Under the pieces are notes generated by a model that worked only from the letters and a program-made list of their open reading frames with translations, was not told the DNA's origin and searched no databases. Made by a program: the position numbers and the translations under genes. Below are positions 7,129 to 16,432 of a stretch of 23,330 nt of DNA, piece by piece; position 1 is the first letter of the stretch, and the number at the start of each line of letters is the position of its first letter. The stretch is from an uncultured Haloferula sp. (GTDB taxonomy: Bacteria > Verrucomicrobiota > Verrucomicrobiae > Verrucomicrobiales > Akkermansiaceae): assembly GCA_946885645.1 (NCBI GenBank), contig CAMPGU010000026.1, forward strand, positions 1 to 23,330, written 5' to 3'.

Positions 7129-9645
7129 ATGAAAGCCCCTATCCTTCCGGCGCTCGCCCTCCTGTTACCTTTGTCGGGCTTCCTCGTCTTTGCCGAGCCT
7201 GCCACCAAGCCCGCCCCGAATCAGCCCCCTCTGCAACAAGGACACTTCACCTCCCTGCCGTTGGGGAGCGTGAAGCCCAAAGGCTGGCTGAAGCGCCAGC
7301 TCGAGCTCCAGCGGGACGGCCTGACGGGGCATGCGCCGGAGCTTCTGGAGGCCGCAGGCCCCGACAACGCCTGGCGGGGAGGGAAAGGCGAGAACTGGGA
7401 GAAGGGGCCCTATTACCTTAAAGGTCTCATCCCGCTCGCTTGGGGGCTTGACGACGCCGATTTGAAAAAGGAGGCGACGGGCTGGGTCGATGCGATCCTC
7501 TCCAGCCAGCGGCCGGACGGCTTCTACGGCCCGGCAAACAACGAGGACTGGTGGCCGCGCATGGTGGTGAACCATTTGCTCCGGGACTTCCACGAGGCCA
7601 CCGGAGACGAACGCGTGCTCCCTTTCCTAACGAAGTATTACGCCTACCTGAATTCGGGCTTGGATAAGCGGCCGCTGGTGGACTGGGGGAAGGCCCGTGC
7701 GGGGGACGAGATCGAGACCGTCTTCTGGCTCTACAACCGGACCGGTGACAAATCGCTTCTCGCGCTTTCGGACAAGCTCGCGAAGCAAGCCTATCAATGG
7801 ACCGATATCTTCACGAACAACCGCTTCGTGGAATTCGGCGACGACTTCCACCCGAAGCACAATGTGAATATCCCCCAGGCGCTGAAGATGCCTGCCGTCT
7901 ATTCGCTGCGCTCCGGCAGCGAGGCGGACCGCAGGGCCTATGCCGCGGGCCTGGCGCATCTCGATCGGGATCACGGGCTGGCGGTCGGGATCAACTCCGG
8001 CACGGAATTCCTTTCGGGGCCATCGACCACCCAGGGCGTCGAGCTTTGCTCCGTGGTCGAGCGGATGCTCAGCGATGCCAGCGTGATGCGCGCGCTCGGC
8101 ACCGCCGCCGCGGGCGACAGCTTGGAACGCATGGCTTTCAACGCGCTCCCGGGTTCCGTCTCGGAGGAAGTCCGCCAGCACGTGTACTACTGTCTCCCGA
8201 ACAATGTCGTCGCAAAACGGGGCTCCAGGGGCTTTAACCAGGACTACGACAATTGCATCACGCCGTCCCCGATTTCCGGGTTTCCCTGCTGCTGTTATAA
8301 TTTCCACATGGGCTGGCCGAAGTTCGTCCAGAATTCCTGGGCCGCCACGCCGGACAAGGGCTTGGCCATGCTGGCCATCGCGCCCACGGAGGTAAACGCG
8401 AGCGTTGGAGATGGAACCGAGGTGACCCTGCTCGCGGAAACCAACTATCCCTTCGGGGAGGAGGTGCGCATCCGCGTGGCTGGAAAGGCTCCTGTCGCCT
8501 TCCCGCTTTCACTGCGGATCCCGTCTTGGTGCGATTCCGCGAGCATCACGGTAAATGGAAAACCGGAAGCCGCACCGAAGGCAGGTAGCTTCGCCACCAT
8601 CCGGCGTACGTGGAAAGAAGGGGACGAGCTCGTCTTCAAGCTGCCGATGAAAGTGCGACTCTTGCCCGGCGTGAAGGGGAGCGTCTCCGTCCATCGCGGG
8701 CCATTGGTCTTCGCCCTCGGCGTCAAGGAACGCCGGGTGAGCTTCGCGGAGGCCAATCTCCGGGGCTTCGACTCGTATGAGATCCATCCGGAATCACCGT
8801 GGAACTACGGCTTGCTTCTGGATGCCGCTGACCCGTCCGCTTCCTTTGAAGTAAAGGTGGAGGACATGCCGGCGAATCCCTTCGCCCGGGGAGAAACGCC
8901 GGTCAAACTGATCGCCCGCGCGAAGAAGATCAAAGATTGGACCCTGACTCCCGGCGGCCTCGCGTCCTTTGATCCGCCGGTTTCTCCCGTGGCTTCCGAT
9001 GCCCCCGAGGAGAGGATCGAACTCGTCCCGTTCGGGGCCGGGATGCTGCGCGTCACCAATTTCCCCGTGATCGGCGAGCCGGCAGTCCCACCGCTTTCGT
9101 TCGCGGACGATTTCAAGGACGGCGACTTCAAAGACTGGATCCTCTATGGCGGCGGCTGGCATGTCCGGGACGGGGCGCTCCGCAGCGCCTCCAATGCCAT
9201 GTCCTTCGGCCCGCCGGGCGTGAAGGCGGTGGTCCCTTCCGCCGTCTTCCGGGATCTGATCCTGGACGGGACGGTGACGGTCAATGAGGCGGGAGACGCC
9301 GGCCTCATTTTCCGGGTCACTGGTGCGGCGATCGGCCCGGATGCCTACCGTGGATACTATGCCGGAATCAGTGCGGAAAAGAACGAGCTGGTTCTCGGCA
9401 AGGCGGACAACGCATGGACGCCCATCAAGACCGTGCCGCTGAAGGTCGAAGCAGGTCGTCCTCACGCGATGCGGATCGAAGCCGAAGGTGCATCGATCCG
9501 CGTGTTCGTGGACAACATGGACACTCCCCTGATCGAAGCGGAGGACGCGAGCTTCAGCGAGGGCTCGATCGGCGTCCGGCGTTACACCACCCGCCAGGAA
9601 ATGAATCCCGCTGCCTTCTCATCGATCAGGGCGAGCGGGATGTAG
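7129..9645 (+). CDS. Secreted GH127-like beta-L-arabinofuranosidase-type glycosidase with C-terminal beta-sandwich domain
   Basis: From ATG 7129 the product is 838 residues and begins with a clear signal peptide ([22 protein letters not shown]). The earlier in-frame ATG at 7087 would add 14 residues before it. The catalytic region (about 45-470) is an (alpha/alpha)6-type fold with [11 protein letters not shown] (Glu305, Cys307) and [14 protein letters not shown] (Cys387-389). In Bifidobacterium HypBA1, the GH127 model, a Glu and three Cys bind zinc and one Cys is the nucleophile; by alignment to the following Asn, Cys387 would be the nucleophile and Cys388 a zinc ligand. An acidic residue near SGTEF (Glu293) may be the acid/base. 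A beta-sandwich follows, then from about 657 a jelly-roll of the DUF1080 or LamG type ([11 protein letters not shown]). Its likely substrate is arabinose-containing plant or algal glycan, which is inference because related families differ in specificity. Confidence 0.87.
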   Translation: MKAPILPALALLLPLSGFLVFAEPATKPAPNQPPLQQGHFTSLPLGSVKPKGWLKRQLELQRDGLTGHAPELLEAAGPDNAWRGGKGENWEKGPYYLKGLIPLAWGLDDADLKKEATGWVDAILSSQRPDGFYGPANNEDWWPRMVVNHLLRDFHEATGDERVLPFLTKYYAYLNSGLDKRPLVDWGKARAGDEIETVFWLYNRTGDKSLLALSDKLAKQAYQWTDIFTNNRFVEFGDDFHPKHNVNIPQALKMPAVYSLRSGSEADRRAYAAGLAHLDRDHGLAVGINSGTEFLSGPSTTQGVELCSVVERMLSDASVMRALGTAAAGDSLERMAFNALPGSVSEEVRQHVYYCLPNNVVAKRGSRGFNQDYDNCITPSPISGFPCCCYNFHMGWPKFVQNSWAATPDKGLAMLAIAPTEVNASVGDGTEVTLLAETNYPFGEEVRIRVAGKAPVAFPLSLRIPSWCDSASITVNGKPEAAPKAGSFATIRRTWKEGDELVFKLPMKVRLLPGVKGSVSVHRGPLVFALGVKERRVSFAEANLRGFDSYEIHPESPWNYGLLLDAADPSASFEVKVEDMPANPFARGETPVKLIARAKKIKDWTLTPGGLASFDPPVSPVASDAPEERIELVPFGAGMLRVTNFPVIGEPAVPPLSFADDFKDGDFKDWILYGGGWHVRDGALRSASNAMSFGPPGVKAVVPSAVFRDLILDGTVTVNEAGDAGLIFRVTGAAIGPDAYRGYYAGISAEKNELVLGKADNAWTPIKTVPLKVEAGRPHAMRIEAEGASIRVFVDNMDTPLIEAEDASFSEGSIGVRRYTTRQEMNPAAFSSIRASGM

Positions 9646-9685
9646 CCTGCCAGGCGGGAGGGGAGCGGAGATCTCCCTCCGCGCC

Positions 9686-10840
9686 TCAAGGCTGCTTGGG
9701 CGCGATCTGCCAGACCTCGCTGATCTGGTTGCGCTCCGGGAATTTCGAGCCGAAGCGATCCGTCTGACCCAGATAGGCCGCCTGTACCCGCTGGCCCGGC
9801 TTTTTGGCTTCGTCGAGCACTCTGGCCACGGCCGTGGCGCGCTCGGAGGAAAGGGCGCGGTTGGAATCGATATCCCCGGTCTCGGAGGCGTAGCCGATCA
9901 CCATGAGCACGGCATTGTCCGGTGCTTCGGATGCGAACCCGGCGATCTTTCCGACGTCTTCCGGGGGAAGCTCGGCCGAGCCGGTCGGGAAGTCGATCTT
10001 GTCCAAGACATTCGCTCCCATCTTCGCCCCGAACTGGCTGTAAGCGGTGGCAATCTCGGAATCCGGCTTGTCTTCGAGCTCGCGCAGGCTGCGGAAAAGC
10101 GGCACTGCCTGGCTGAACAACTCCGACTCGGTTCCTGCGAACAGGGAAGCCTGCGAAAGGCGTGACTCGAGTTCGCTCAGGCGGGCCCGGAGGGAGTCGC
10201 GTTCCGCGGTGATCTGTCTGAGCAACGATTGCGTCTCCTCGGGCTGTTCCCTCAAGCGGCGGACTTCATCGCCCAGCGTGATGATCCGCTTGTTGGCTGC
10301 CTCGAGCTGGTTCCGGAGCGCGCTTGAATCCGCGCCGTCGATCAGCGCGCGGCTCAGCTTTTCCTCGGCTTTCGCAAGCTGGTCGCGGAGCACGCCCTGG
10401 AGCTTCACTGCATCCGTCCACTCTTCCGTGCGTTGGGCGATTTCGGCGTCTTTCTGGCCGATCAGATCCTTCACGCCTTTCGCCATGGCGACGAGAGTTG
10501 CGGCGTCCTCGGTGATGCGGGCCGCCACCGTCTCGGCGGACTGGGTGGTCTCGCCGTAGAGCGGGGAAAGGCCGAGTTTCGCCCGCTCCTGGTTCACGTT
10601 GTTCTGGAGCAATTGGATCCTGGCCTTGGTGTCGCGCAGCGCCGGGTCGCTCTCTTCTGCTCCCGCGGACCCCTTCGCCGGCTTCGAGGCGATCGCGGAG
10701 GCGATCAGGAACCCTACCAAAGCGATGGCGACAAAGCCGAGCGCCAGGACGGCGGGAGACAAAGGGGCGGCGGGGCTCTCCGCGGCGTGACCTTCGGGAA
10801 GGAGATCGTCTTTTTCGTGCGCGGGGGGCAGCTCGCTCAT
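9686..10840 (-). CDS. Membrane-anchored coiled-coil protein with C-terminal OmpA (peptidoglycan-binding) domain
   Basis: The 384-residue product has a short acidic cytoplasmic N terminus, one membrane span at about 29-51 (PAVLALGFVAIALVGFLIASAIA), a long charged helical region with likely coiled coil (about 65-235), and an OmpA-type domain (about 275-380). The domain shows the conserved stretch NRALSSERATAVARVL and a late ERNQISEVW that matches the family's R-N-x-x-V/I ending. OmpA domains bind the diaminopimelate of peptidoglycan, so the protein probably links the inner membrane to the cell wall. The span sits 28 residues in and has no cleavage site or lipobox, so it is an anchor rather than a signal peptide or lipoprotein signal. 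It is the last gene of the minus-strand series, 56 bases after the HAD gene, and converges on the GH127-like gene. A MotB or Pal role is not supported, since no motor or lipoprotein feature is present. Confidence 0.85.
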   Translation of the reverse strand: MSELPPAHEKDDLLPEGHAAESPAAPLSPAVLALGFVAIALVGFLIASAIASKPAKGSAGAEESDPALRDTKARIQLLQNNVNQERAKLGLSPLYGETTQSAETVAARITEDAATLVAMAKGVKDLIGQKDAEIAQRTEEWTDAVKLQGVLRDQLAKAEEKLSRALIDGADSSALRNQLEAANKRIITLGDEVRRLREQPEETQSLLRQITAERDSLRARLSELESRLSQASLFAGTESELFSQAVPLFRSLRELEDKPDSEIATAYSQFGAKMGANVLDKIDFPTGSAELPPEDVGKIAGFASEAPDNAVLMVIGYASETGDIDSNRALSSERATAVARVLDEAKKPGQRVQAAYLGQTDRFGSKFPERNQISEVWQIAPKQP

Positions 10841-10896
10841 GGCCGGAGAGTGGCAAGGTGGCGGGGAATGTCGAATCAGGAAATAGTCCGGGACCT

Positions 10897-11532
10897 TCAG
10901 GGCCCAGTCACCAGTCCGAGCAATTCCGCCGGGTCCGAAATGATGTGTTCCGGGTTCTCCGTCTTCAGGGATTCCGTGGAGTTGAAGCCCCAGGTCACCG
11001 CCGCGATCGGGATCGCAGCCTTCTTCGCGGCCTTGATATCGCGGATCTCGTCTCCCACATAGAGCATCTCCTGTGCGCGCAGGGAAAATGTCTTCTGGAT
11101 CGCGCGCAGGTGCTTGGACTTGCCCGTCAATTTCGAGGTGGAGGAGATGAAATCGAAGTACTCCCGGAGGCCGTTGGCGCGGAGGAAAAGATCCACGTTC
11201 GCCGTCGCATTGGAGGTGAGGACGCCGAAGGCGGACGCCCTCGCCCTCATCTCGGGCAGGATCTCCGCGATCCCCGGGATGAGGGGCAGCCGGGTGATAT
11301 TCCCGCGCATGAGGGCGGTACCGCGGGACAAAAGCGCGGGAACCCGGCGCTTCGGGATTCCGAGATGCCCCAGAAGCTCCAGCAGCGAAAAATGCCGTAG
11401 CCCCGGCAACTCTTCCGCACTCACTTCCCGCAATTTGTAATCAAGGGCCAGGAGATTATAAATGCGGCGGCTTTCCTCCAGCGTATCGGCCAGAGTGCCG
11501 TCGAAGTCGAAAATGATCGTGCGGTAAGCCAT
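10897..11532 (-). CDS. HAD superfamily hydrolase, phosphoglycolate phosphatase-like
   Basis: The 211-residue product is a subfamily I HAD phosphatase. Motif I is FDFDGTLADT with the nucleophile Asp9 and acid/base Asp11, a helical cap covers about 18-85, motif II is LTSN (105-108), a motif III lysine lies in LTGKSK (138 or 140), and motif IV is GDEIRDIKAA with Asp161 and Asp165. These enzymes remove phosphate from small molecules. Phosphoglycolate or a nucleotide is likely, but the substrate cannot be read from sequence. The frame extends upstream to 11577 and would then overlap tsaD by 14 bases. The ATG at 11530-11532 is preferred because it places motif I at residue 8, as is usual. The gene is 31 bases downstream of tsaD. 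There is no good Shine-Dalgarno sequence. Confidence 0.88.
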   Translation of the reverse strand: MAYRTIIFDFDGTLADTLEESRRIYNLLALDYKLREVSAEELPGLRHFSLLELLGHLGIPKRRVPALLSRGTALMRGNITRLPLIPGIAEILPEMRARASAFGVLTSNATANVDLFLRANGLREYFDFISSTSKLTGKSKHLRAIQKTFSLRAQEMLYVGDEIRDIKAAKKAAIPIAAVTWGFNSTESLKTENPEHIISDPAELLGLVTGP

Positions 11533-11563
11533 GTAGGAACGTTCCCGGCGCGGGTCCACGCTT

Positions 11564-12604
<1,041 letters not shown>

Positions 12605-12616
12605 GCTTGGCCTGTT

Positions 12617-13816
12617 TTAGTGCTTCAGCGCGGCCTTCAAGCCCGGATCTTCCCACCCCTCCAGTTGCTTCGCCTCCTCCGGCGTGAGGGAATCCCTGCG
12701 GTAGGAAAGGGCGAGCCGTTCGCGGTCCGCTTCGGGAAGAATGACCTCCACGTCAGGCTCGATGCCGGTGCGGTGAGGAGTGCGGCCGGAGGGAGTATGG
12801 TAGGTGGCGATCGTCAGCCGCAGGGCGGTACCCCCGCCCATCGGAACGATATTCTGCACGGAGCCTTTGCCGTAGCTCGTTTCTCCCACGATGGTGGCAC
12901 GCTTCAGATCCTGCAATGCCCCCGCGGTGAGTTCCGCGGCGGAGGCGGACATCCGGTCGATAATGACATTCATCGGATAGTCCCGCTTCCGGCGCTGGCG
13001 GGCGGGCGTTTTGAGAGGCTCGCCCTGTGCCTCTCCCCCGCGACCCCGCGTGGTGACCACCGGGGTCTCCGGCGGGAGGAAAAGGCCGAGGATCTGGACG
13101 GTTTGGTGCAGGTCGCCGCCCGGGTTTCCCCTCAGGTCCAGGATCAGCTCCTTCATGCCCTTGTCCTCCAGTTCATCGAGGGCGGCTTCCATTTCCGGCG
13201 CGCAGTTCCCCATGAAGGAGGCGAGGCGGACGTAGCCGGTCTTGCGGTCCTCCAGGAGCCTCGCGTGGGTAATCGTCCGCTCCTCGACGGCGACGTGCAC
13301 CAGTTCCACCTCGACCGGCTTCGGCGATGTCGTTGCTTTGATCTGCAGCTTGGTTTGCTCACCGGGTGCCTTGTTCAGCATGGAGACCAAGGCCGCGACA
13401 GGAGGGGGCGGAGCTCCATCGACCCCTAGGATCGTCGAATCGGGCAGAATGCCGGCCCGGGCCGCAGGAAACGCGGGAGCGACGTTCGCCACGTAAGGGC
13501 CATCGTCGCGCACGCCGAGGGTGAGCCCGAGCGAGGCGATGTAAGGATCCAGCTTTGGATCGGCTTCGAGCGCCTTGGCCATCTCCGGGTGGATGAAGCT
13601 GGAGAAGGGGTCCAGGCTGGAAAGCATGCCGTCCAGCGCGTGGTTGACCAGCCGGTCGTAGGCCACCTTGTCCGCATCCGGATGCCGTTGGCGCACCTGC
13701 TCCAGCACTTTCACGAAGCGCTCGATCGCGGGGTACGCCGCCTCCTCCGGATCGGGAGGCTTGACCTCCCCGGCGAGGGAAAGAGCGGGAATCAACAGCA
13801 GCGGCAGCCAGCGCAT
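12617..13816 (-). CDS. CtpA-type S41 carboxyl-terminal processing protease
   Basis: The product from ATG 13814-13816 is 399 residues with a short signal peptide (MRWLPLLLIPALSLAG). A PDZ domain spans about 95-175, followed by the S41 catalytic domain with LILDLRGNPGG (224-234) and DRMSASAAELTAGAL, where Ser292 is the nucleophile. GETSYGKGSVQ carries the catalytic Lys317, 25 residues after the serine as in plant CtpA. S41 proteases use a Ser-Lys dyad to trim or degrade periplasmic proteins from the C terminus, often cell-wall enzymes or their regulators. The frame stays open upstream to a TTG at 13873, but the downstream start places the signal peptide at the N terminus. Neighbours are the GspG-like gene upstream (76 bases) and tsaD downstream (12 bases). 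The substrate is unknown. Confidence 0.92.
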   Translation of the reverse strand: MRWLPLLLIPALSLAGEVKPPDPEEAAYPAIERFVKVLEQVRQRHPDADKVAYDRLVNHALDGMLSSLDPFSSFIHPEMAKALEADPKLDPYIASLGLTLGVRDDGPYVANVAPAFPAARAGILPDSTILGVDGAPPPPVAALVSMLNKAPGEQTKLQIKATTSPKPVEVELVHVAVEERTITHARLLEDRKTGYVRLASFMGNCAPEMEAALDELEDKGMKELILDLRGNPGGDLHQTVQILGLFLPPETPVVTTRGRGGEAQGEPLKTPARQRRKRDYPMNVIIDRMSASAAELTAGALQDLKRATIVGETSYGKGSVQNIVPMGGGTALRLTIATYHTPSGRTPHRTGIEPDVEVILPEADRERLALSYRRDSLTPEEAKQLEGWEDPGLKAALKH

Positions 13817-13892
13817 GCGGCGAGGATGCGAAAAGCCGCGGAGCGGTGGGAAGAGCAAACGGCGGGGAATCAAGGACCCGGAGTGGACCGTG

Positions 13893-14354
13893 CTACCGGG
13901 CTTTGTCCTTGGCCTCGGCTTCTTCCCCGGCGGGCGGCTCGATCACATGTTCGATATCATCATCGGCGGAGCTGCGATCCGCGCCCTTGCTGATCAGAAG
14001 ATGCTGCTCCTTGTCCCCCTTTTTGCGGACGAGATAGCCGTAGGGAAAGCCCCAGGGATCCACGGGATGTTTCGAGATCATCCTCACCCATTGCCTGGGA
14101 ACAGGCTCCTTCACCGGCTTGTTGATCAAGGCATCCAGGCCCTGCTCGGTGGTGGGGAACCTTCCTGCGTTGATACGGTACATCAGAAGCGCGGAAGAGA
14201 TCGCCTTGAAGTCCGCCTTCACCCGGAGGTGCTTCGCGTGTGCCTTGACTGCCGCCTCGGTGGCAGCGGGCGTCTTCTCCGGTGCAGCGGCCTCCTTTCC
14301 CGAGGATATCGAGATCGAGAAAGCGAGAGGGAGCAGGAAACGGAGCGGGGCCAT
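13893..14354 (-). CDS. Exported protein with a GspG-like pseudopilin C-terminal domain but no prepilin leader
   Basis: The 153-residue product has a hydrophobic N terminus (MAPLRFLLPLAFSISISSG) that reads as a weak signal peptide, then a charged linker rich in Ala, Lys and Pro, and then a region that matches the globular part of the type II secretion major pseudopilin GspG. The matching blocks are ALLMYRINAGRFPTTEQGLDAL (about 55-76, core FPTTEQGL), HPVDPWGFPYGY (96-107) and ISKGADRSSADDDI (121-134), the last in the position of the GspG calcium loop. It lacks the G-F-T-L-I-E prepilin leader and the long N-terminal helix that build a pseudopilus. The frame also opens upstream to 14381, without adding a prepilin motif. 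It lies 34 bases after clpX and 76 before the S41 protease gene. It is likely a soluble periplasmic protein that has reused the fold; function unknown. Confidence 0.78.
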   Translation of the reverse strand: MAPLRFLLPLAFSISISSGKEAAAPEKTPAATEAAVKAHAKHLRVKADFKAISSALLMYRINAGRFPTTEQGLDALINKPVKEPVPRQWVRMISKHPVDPWGFPYGYLVRKKGDKEQHLLISKGADRSSADDDIEHVIEPPAGEEAEAKDKAR

Positions 14355-14388
14355 CGAGATGATAACCCCGCCCGGCTCCAAACTTGTC

Positions 14389-15666
14389 TCAAGCCGCGTC
14401 CTTGTCCTGCCTTTTCCGCCGTACCAAAGGCGGACGCTCGCCCAGCACGACAGGCCGGTTTAGCGTGATCGCCTCGATATTCCCCTGCGAGGGAACATCG
14501 TACATCACGTCCAGCATCAGGCGCTCGAAGATCGATCGCAGCGCCCGGGCACCGGTGCCGCGGCGCACGGCTTCTTCAGCCAGGGCACGGAGGGCGTCGC
14601 GGGTGACACGGAGTTTTACGCCGTTCATGGCGAGCTGCTTGCTGTATTGCTTCACCAAGGCGTTTTTCGGCTCCGTCAGGATGGAAATGAGCTCGTCTTC
14701 CGTCAGCTTGCGCAGCGCGGAGATCACCGGCAGGCGGCCGATGAATTCCGGGATCAGGCCGAAATGCAGCAGGTCTTCCGGCTCGGTCAGGTCGAGGACA
14801 TTGCCGGTGGCGGATTTCACCTCTTCCTTGGTGCCGTGGAAGCCGAGCGTGCTGCGGCCGAGACGGCGCTGGATCATGTCCTCTAGCCCGACGAAAGCCC
14901 CCCCGCAGATGAAGAGGATTTTCTCCGTATTCACCTGGATGTATTCCTGCTGCGGGTGCTTGCGCCCCCCTTGCGGCGGCACGTTGCAGACCGTGCCTTC
15001 CAAGATTTTCAGCAGCGCCTGCTGCACGCCCTCGCCCGAGACGTCGCGGGTGATGGACACGTTGTCCGTTTTGCGGCCGATCTTGTCGATTTCGTCCACG
15101 TAGATGATCCCGCGTTCGGCGCGCTCCACGTCGAAATCGGAAGCCTGGAGCAGACGCAGGATGATATTCTCCACGTCCTCGCCGACGTAGCCGGCCTCGG
15201 TCAAGGTGGTGGCGTCCACGATACAGAAGGGAACGTCCAGCAGGCGGGCGAGGGTGCGGGCCAGCAGCGTCTTGCCCGATCCGGTGGGGCCGAGAAGAAG
15301 CACGTTGGACTTCTCGATCTCCACTTCGCTGTATTCCTCTGCCAGATTGGCCTGATCCTGCCGGAGGCGCTGGTAGTGGTTATACACGGCCACGGAAAGG
15401 ACCTTCTTCGCGTATTCCTGGCCGATCACGAACTCGTCCAGCTTCGCCCGCAGCTCGGCAGGGGAAGGTAGGCGCTTCATGTTCTGGTTCCGCCGGTTCT
15501 TCGACGGCTTGCCCGCCGCTTCCGCCAGCTCCTTGTCCAGAATGTTCGAGCAGACCTCGACGCATTCGTTGCAAATGTACACGCCGGGCCCGGCGATCAG
15601 TTTCTTCACCTCCGAATGGCTTTTGCCACAGAAGGAACACATCGTGAGGTTGGAGGCGCGTGCCAT
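14389..15666 (-). CDS. clpX: ATP-dependent Clp protease ATP-binding subunit ClpX
   Basis: ClpX is the AAA+ unfoldase that feeds tagged proteins into ClpP. The 425-residue product has the N-terminal zinc-binding domain (Cys10, Cys13, Cys32, Cys35), Walker A GPTGSGKT (126-133), pore loop GYVGED (159-164), Walker B IIYVDEID (187-194), the pore-2/RKH loop GGRKHPQQE, and sensor 2 GARALR. The ClpP-docking loop reads LGF (274-276) where E. coli has IGF. The frame remains open upstream to 15792, but that would run through the clpP/clpX terminator hairpin and precede the zinc domain, so ATG 15664-15666 is chosen. No Shine-Dalgarno sequence is visible, and the terminator's T tract ends only 15 bases before the start. 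The GspG-like gene follows 34 bases downstream. Confidence 0.97.
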   Translation of the reverse strand: MARASNLTMCSFCGKSHSEVKKLIAGPGVYICNECVEVCSNILDKELAEAAGKPSKNRRNQNMKRLPSPAELRAKLDEFVIGQEYAKKVLSVAVYNHYQRLRQDQANLAEEYSEVEIEKSNVLLLGPTGSGKTLLARTLARLLDVPFCIVDATTLTEAGYVGEDVENIILRLLQASDFDVERAERGIIYVDEIDKIGRKTDNVSITRDVSGEGVQQALLKILEGTVCNVPPQGGRKHPQQEYIQVNTEKILFICGGAFVGLEDMIQRRLGRSTLGFHGTKEEVKSATGNVLDLTEPEDLLHFGLIPEFIGRLPVISALRKLTEDELISILTEPKNALVKQYSKQLAMNGVKLRVTRDALRALAEEAVRRGTGARALRSIFERLMLDVMYDVPSQGNIEAITLNRPVVLGERPPLVRRKRQDKDAA

Positions 15667-15681
15667 AGGGTGCCGGGTGGT

Positions 15682-15720
15682 AAAAAAAAGCAGGCGTCGG
15701 GCCGAAAAAACCCGACGCCT
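15682..15720 (-). terminator. Intrinsic terminator between clpP and clpX
   Basis: On the minus strand, AGGCGTCGGG pairs perfectly with CCCGACGCCT (10 bp; plus-strand arms 15711-15720 and 15692-15701) around a 9-base loop. It is followed, after GC, by eight T (15682-15689). It starts 19 bases after the clpP stop and would end most tig-clpP transcripts before clpX. The structure and T tract are unambiguous; how much transcription reads through is unknown. Confidence 0.88.
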
Positions 15721-15739
15721 CAACTTAGCGGAAAAGATC

Positions 15740-16432
15740 TCAGGCGTCGTCCTTTTTTCCGTCATTCGCGTCAACCAGCGCGGCGACGGCATCGGGGAGC
15801 TGCTTCCGGTTCTCCAGAACCTTGTCCACCAACCCGTAGGCCACGGATTCCTCGGCCGACATATAGTTGTCGCGGTCGGAGTCGTGCTCGATCTGTTCGA
15901 TCGTCTTTCCGGTGTGTTTGGCGAGGATGCCGTTCAGCCGCTTTTTCAGGTTGAACATGAAGCCGATGGTCCGCTCCACGTCCGAGGCCGTGCCCTGGGC
16001 ACCGCCGGAAACCTGGTGGATCATCACGTGGGAATTCGGCAGGCAGAAGCGCTTGCCCTTCGTTCCCGCCGTCAGCAGGACGGAGCCCATGGAGGCGGCG
16101 ATCCCGATGCAGTAGGTATTCACGTCGCAGGTCATGAACTGCATCGTATCGTACATCGCCAGTCCTGCGGTCACGGAGCCGCCGGGGCTGTTGATGTAAA
16201 TATGGATGTCCTTTTTCGGGTCCTGCATTTGCAGGAAAAGGAGCTGCGCGATCACCGAATTGGCGACGAAGTCGTCGATCGGCGTTCCGATGAAAATGAT
16301 GCGGTCCTTGAGGAGCCGCGAATAGATGTCGAAGGAACGTTCGCCGCGCCCGTCCTGCTCGATGACGACGGGTACGTAGTAGCTGTTCCGGGGCGCTCCC
16401 CCGGCCTGGATCATGTTCGGGAAATCACTCAT
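15740..16432 (-). CDS. clpP: ATP-dependent Clp protease proteolytic subunit ClpP
   Basis: ClpP is the tetradecameric serine protease that degrades proteins unfolded by ClpX or ClpA/C in the cytosol. From ATG 16430-16432 the product is 230 residues. The catalytic triad is complete: Ser114 in [11 protein letters not shown], His139 in [12 protein letters not shown] and Asp188 in [11 protein letters not shown]. The His-Asp spacing of 49 equals that in E. coli ClpP. An N-terminal stretch of about 20 residues before YYVPVVIEQ is probably a propeptide or axial loop. The start lies 8 bases inside the end of tig (ATGAGTGA), a strong sign of translational coupling. The frame stays open further upstream inside tig, but the extra residues do not resemble ClpP. 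The transcript then meets the terminator before clpX. Confidence 0.97.
   Translation of the reverse strand: MSDFPNMIQAGGAPRNSYYVPVVIEQDGRGERSFDIYSRLLKDRIIFIGTPIDDFVANSVIAQLLFLQMQDPKKDIHIYINSPGGSVTAGLAMYDTMQFMTCDVNTYCIGIAASMGSVLLTAGTKGKRFCLPNSHVMIHQVSGGAQGTASDVERTIGFMFNLKKRLNGILAKHTGKTIEQIEHDSDRDNYMSAEESVAYGLVDKVLENRKQLPDAVAALVDANDGKKDDA

Noticed and set aside
9657..9680. A GGAGGG/CCCTCC hairpin between the convergent GH127 and OmpA-domain genes as a terminator
   Set aside because: The stem is only 6 bp with a 12-base loop, and no T tract follows on either strand.
15667..15792. A 42-residue N-terminal extension of ClpX
   Set aside because: It would be translated through the clpP/clpX terminator and into clpP, and ClpX normally begins just before its zinc domain.
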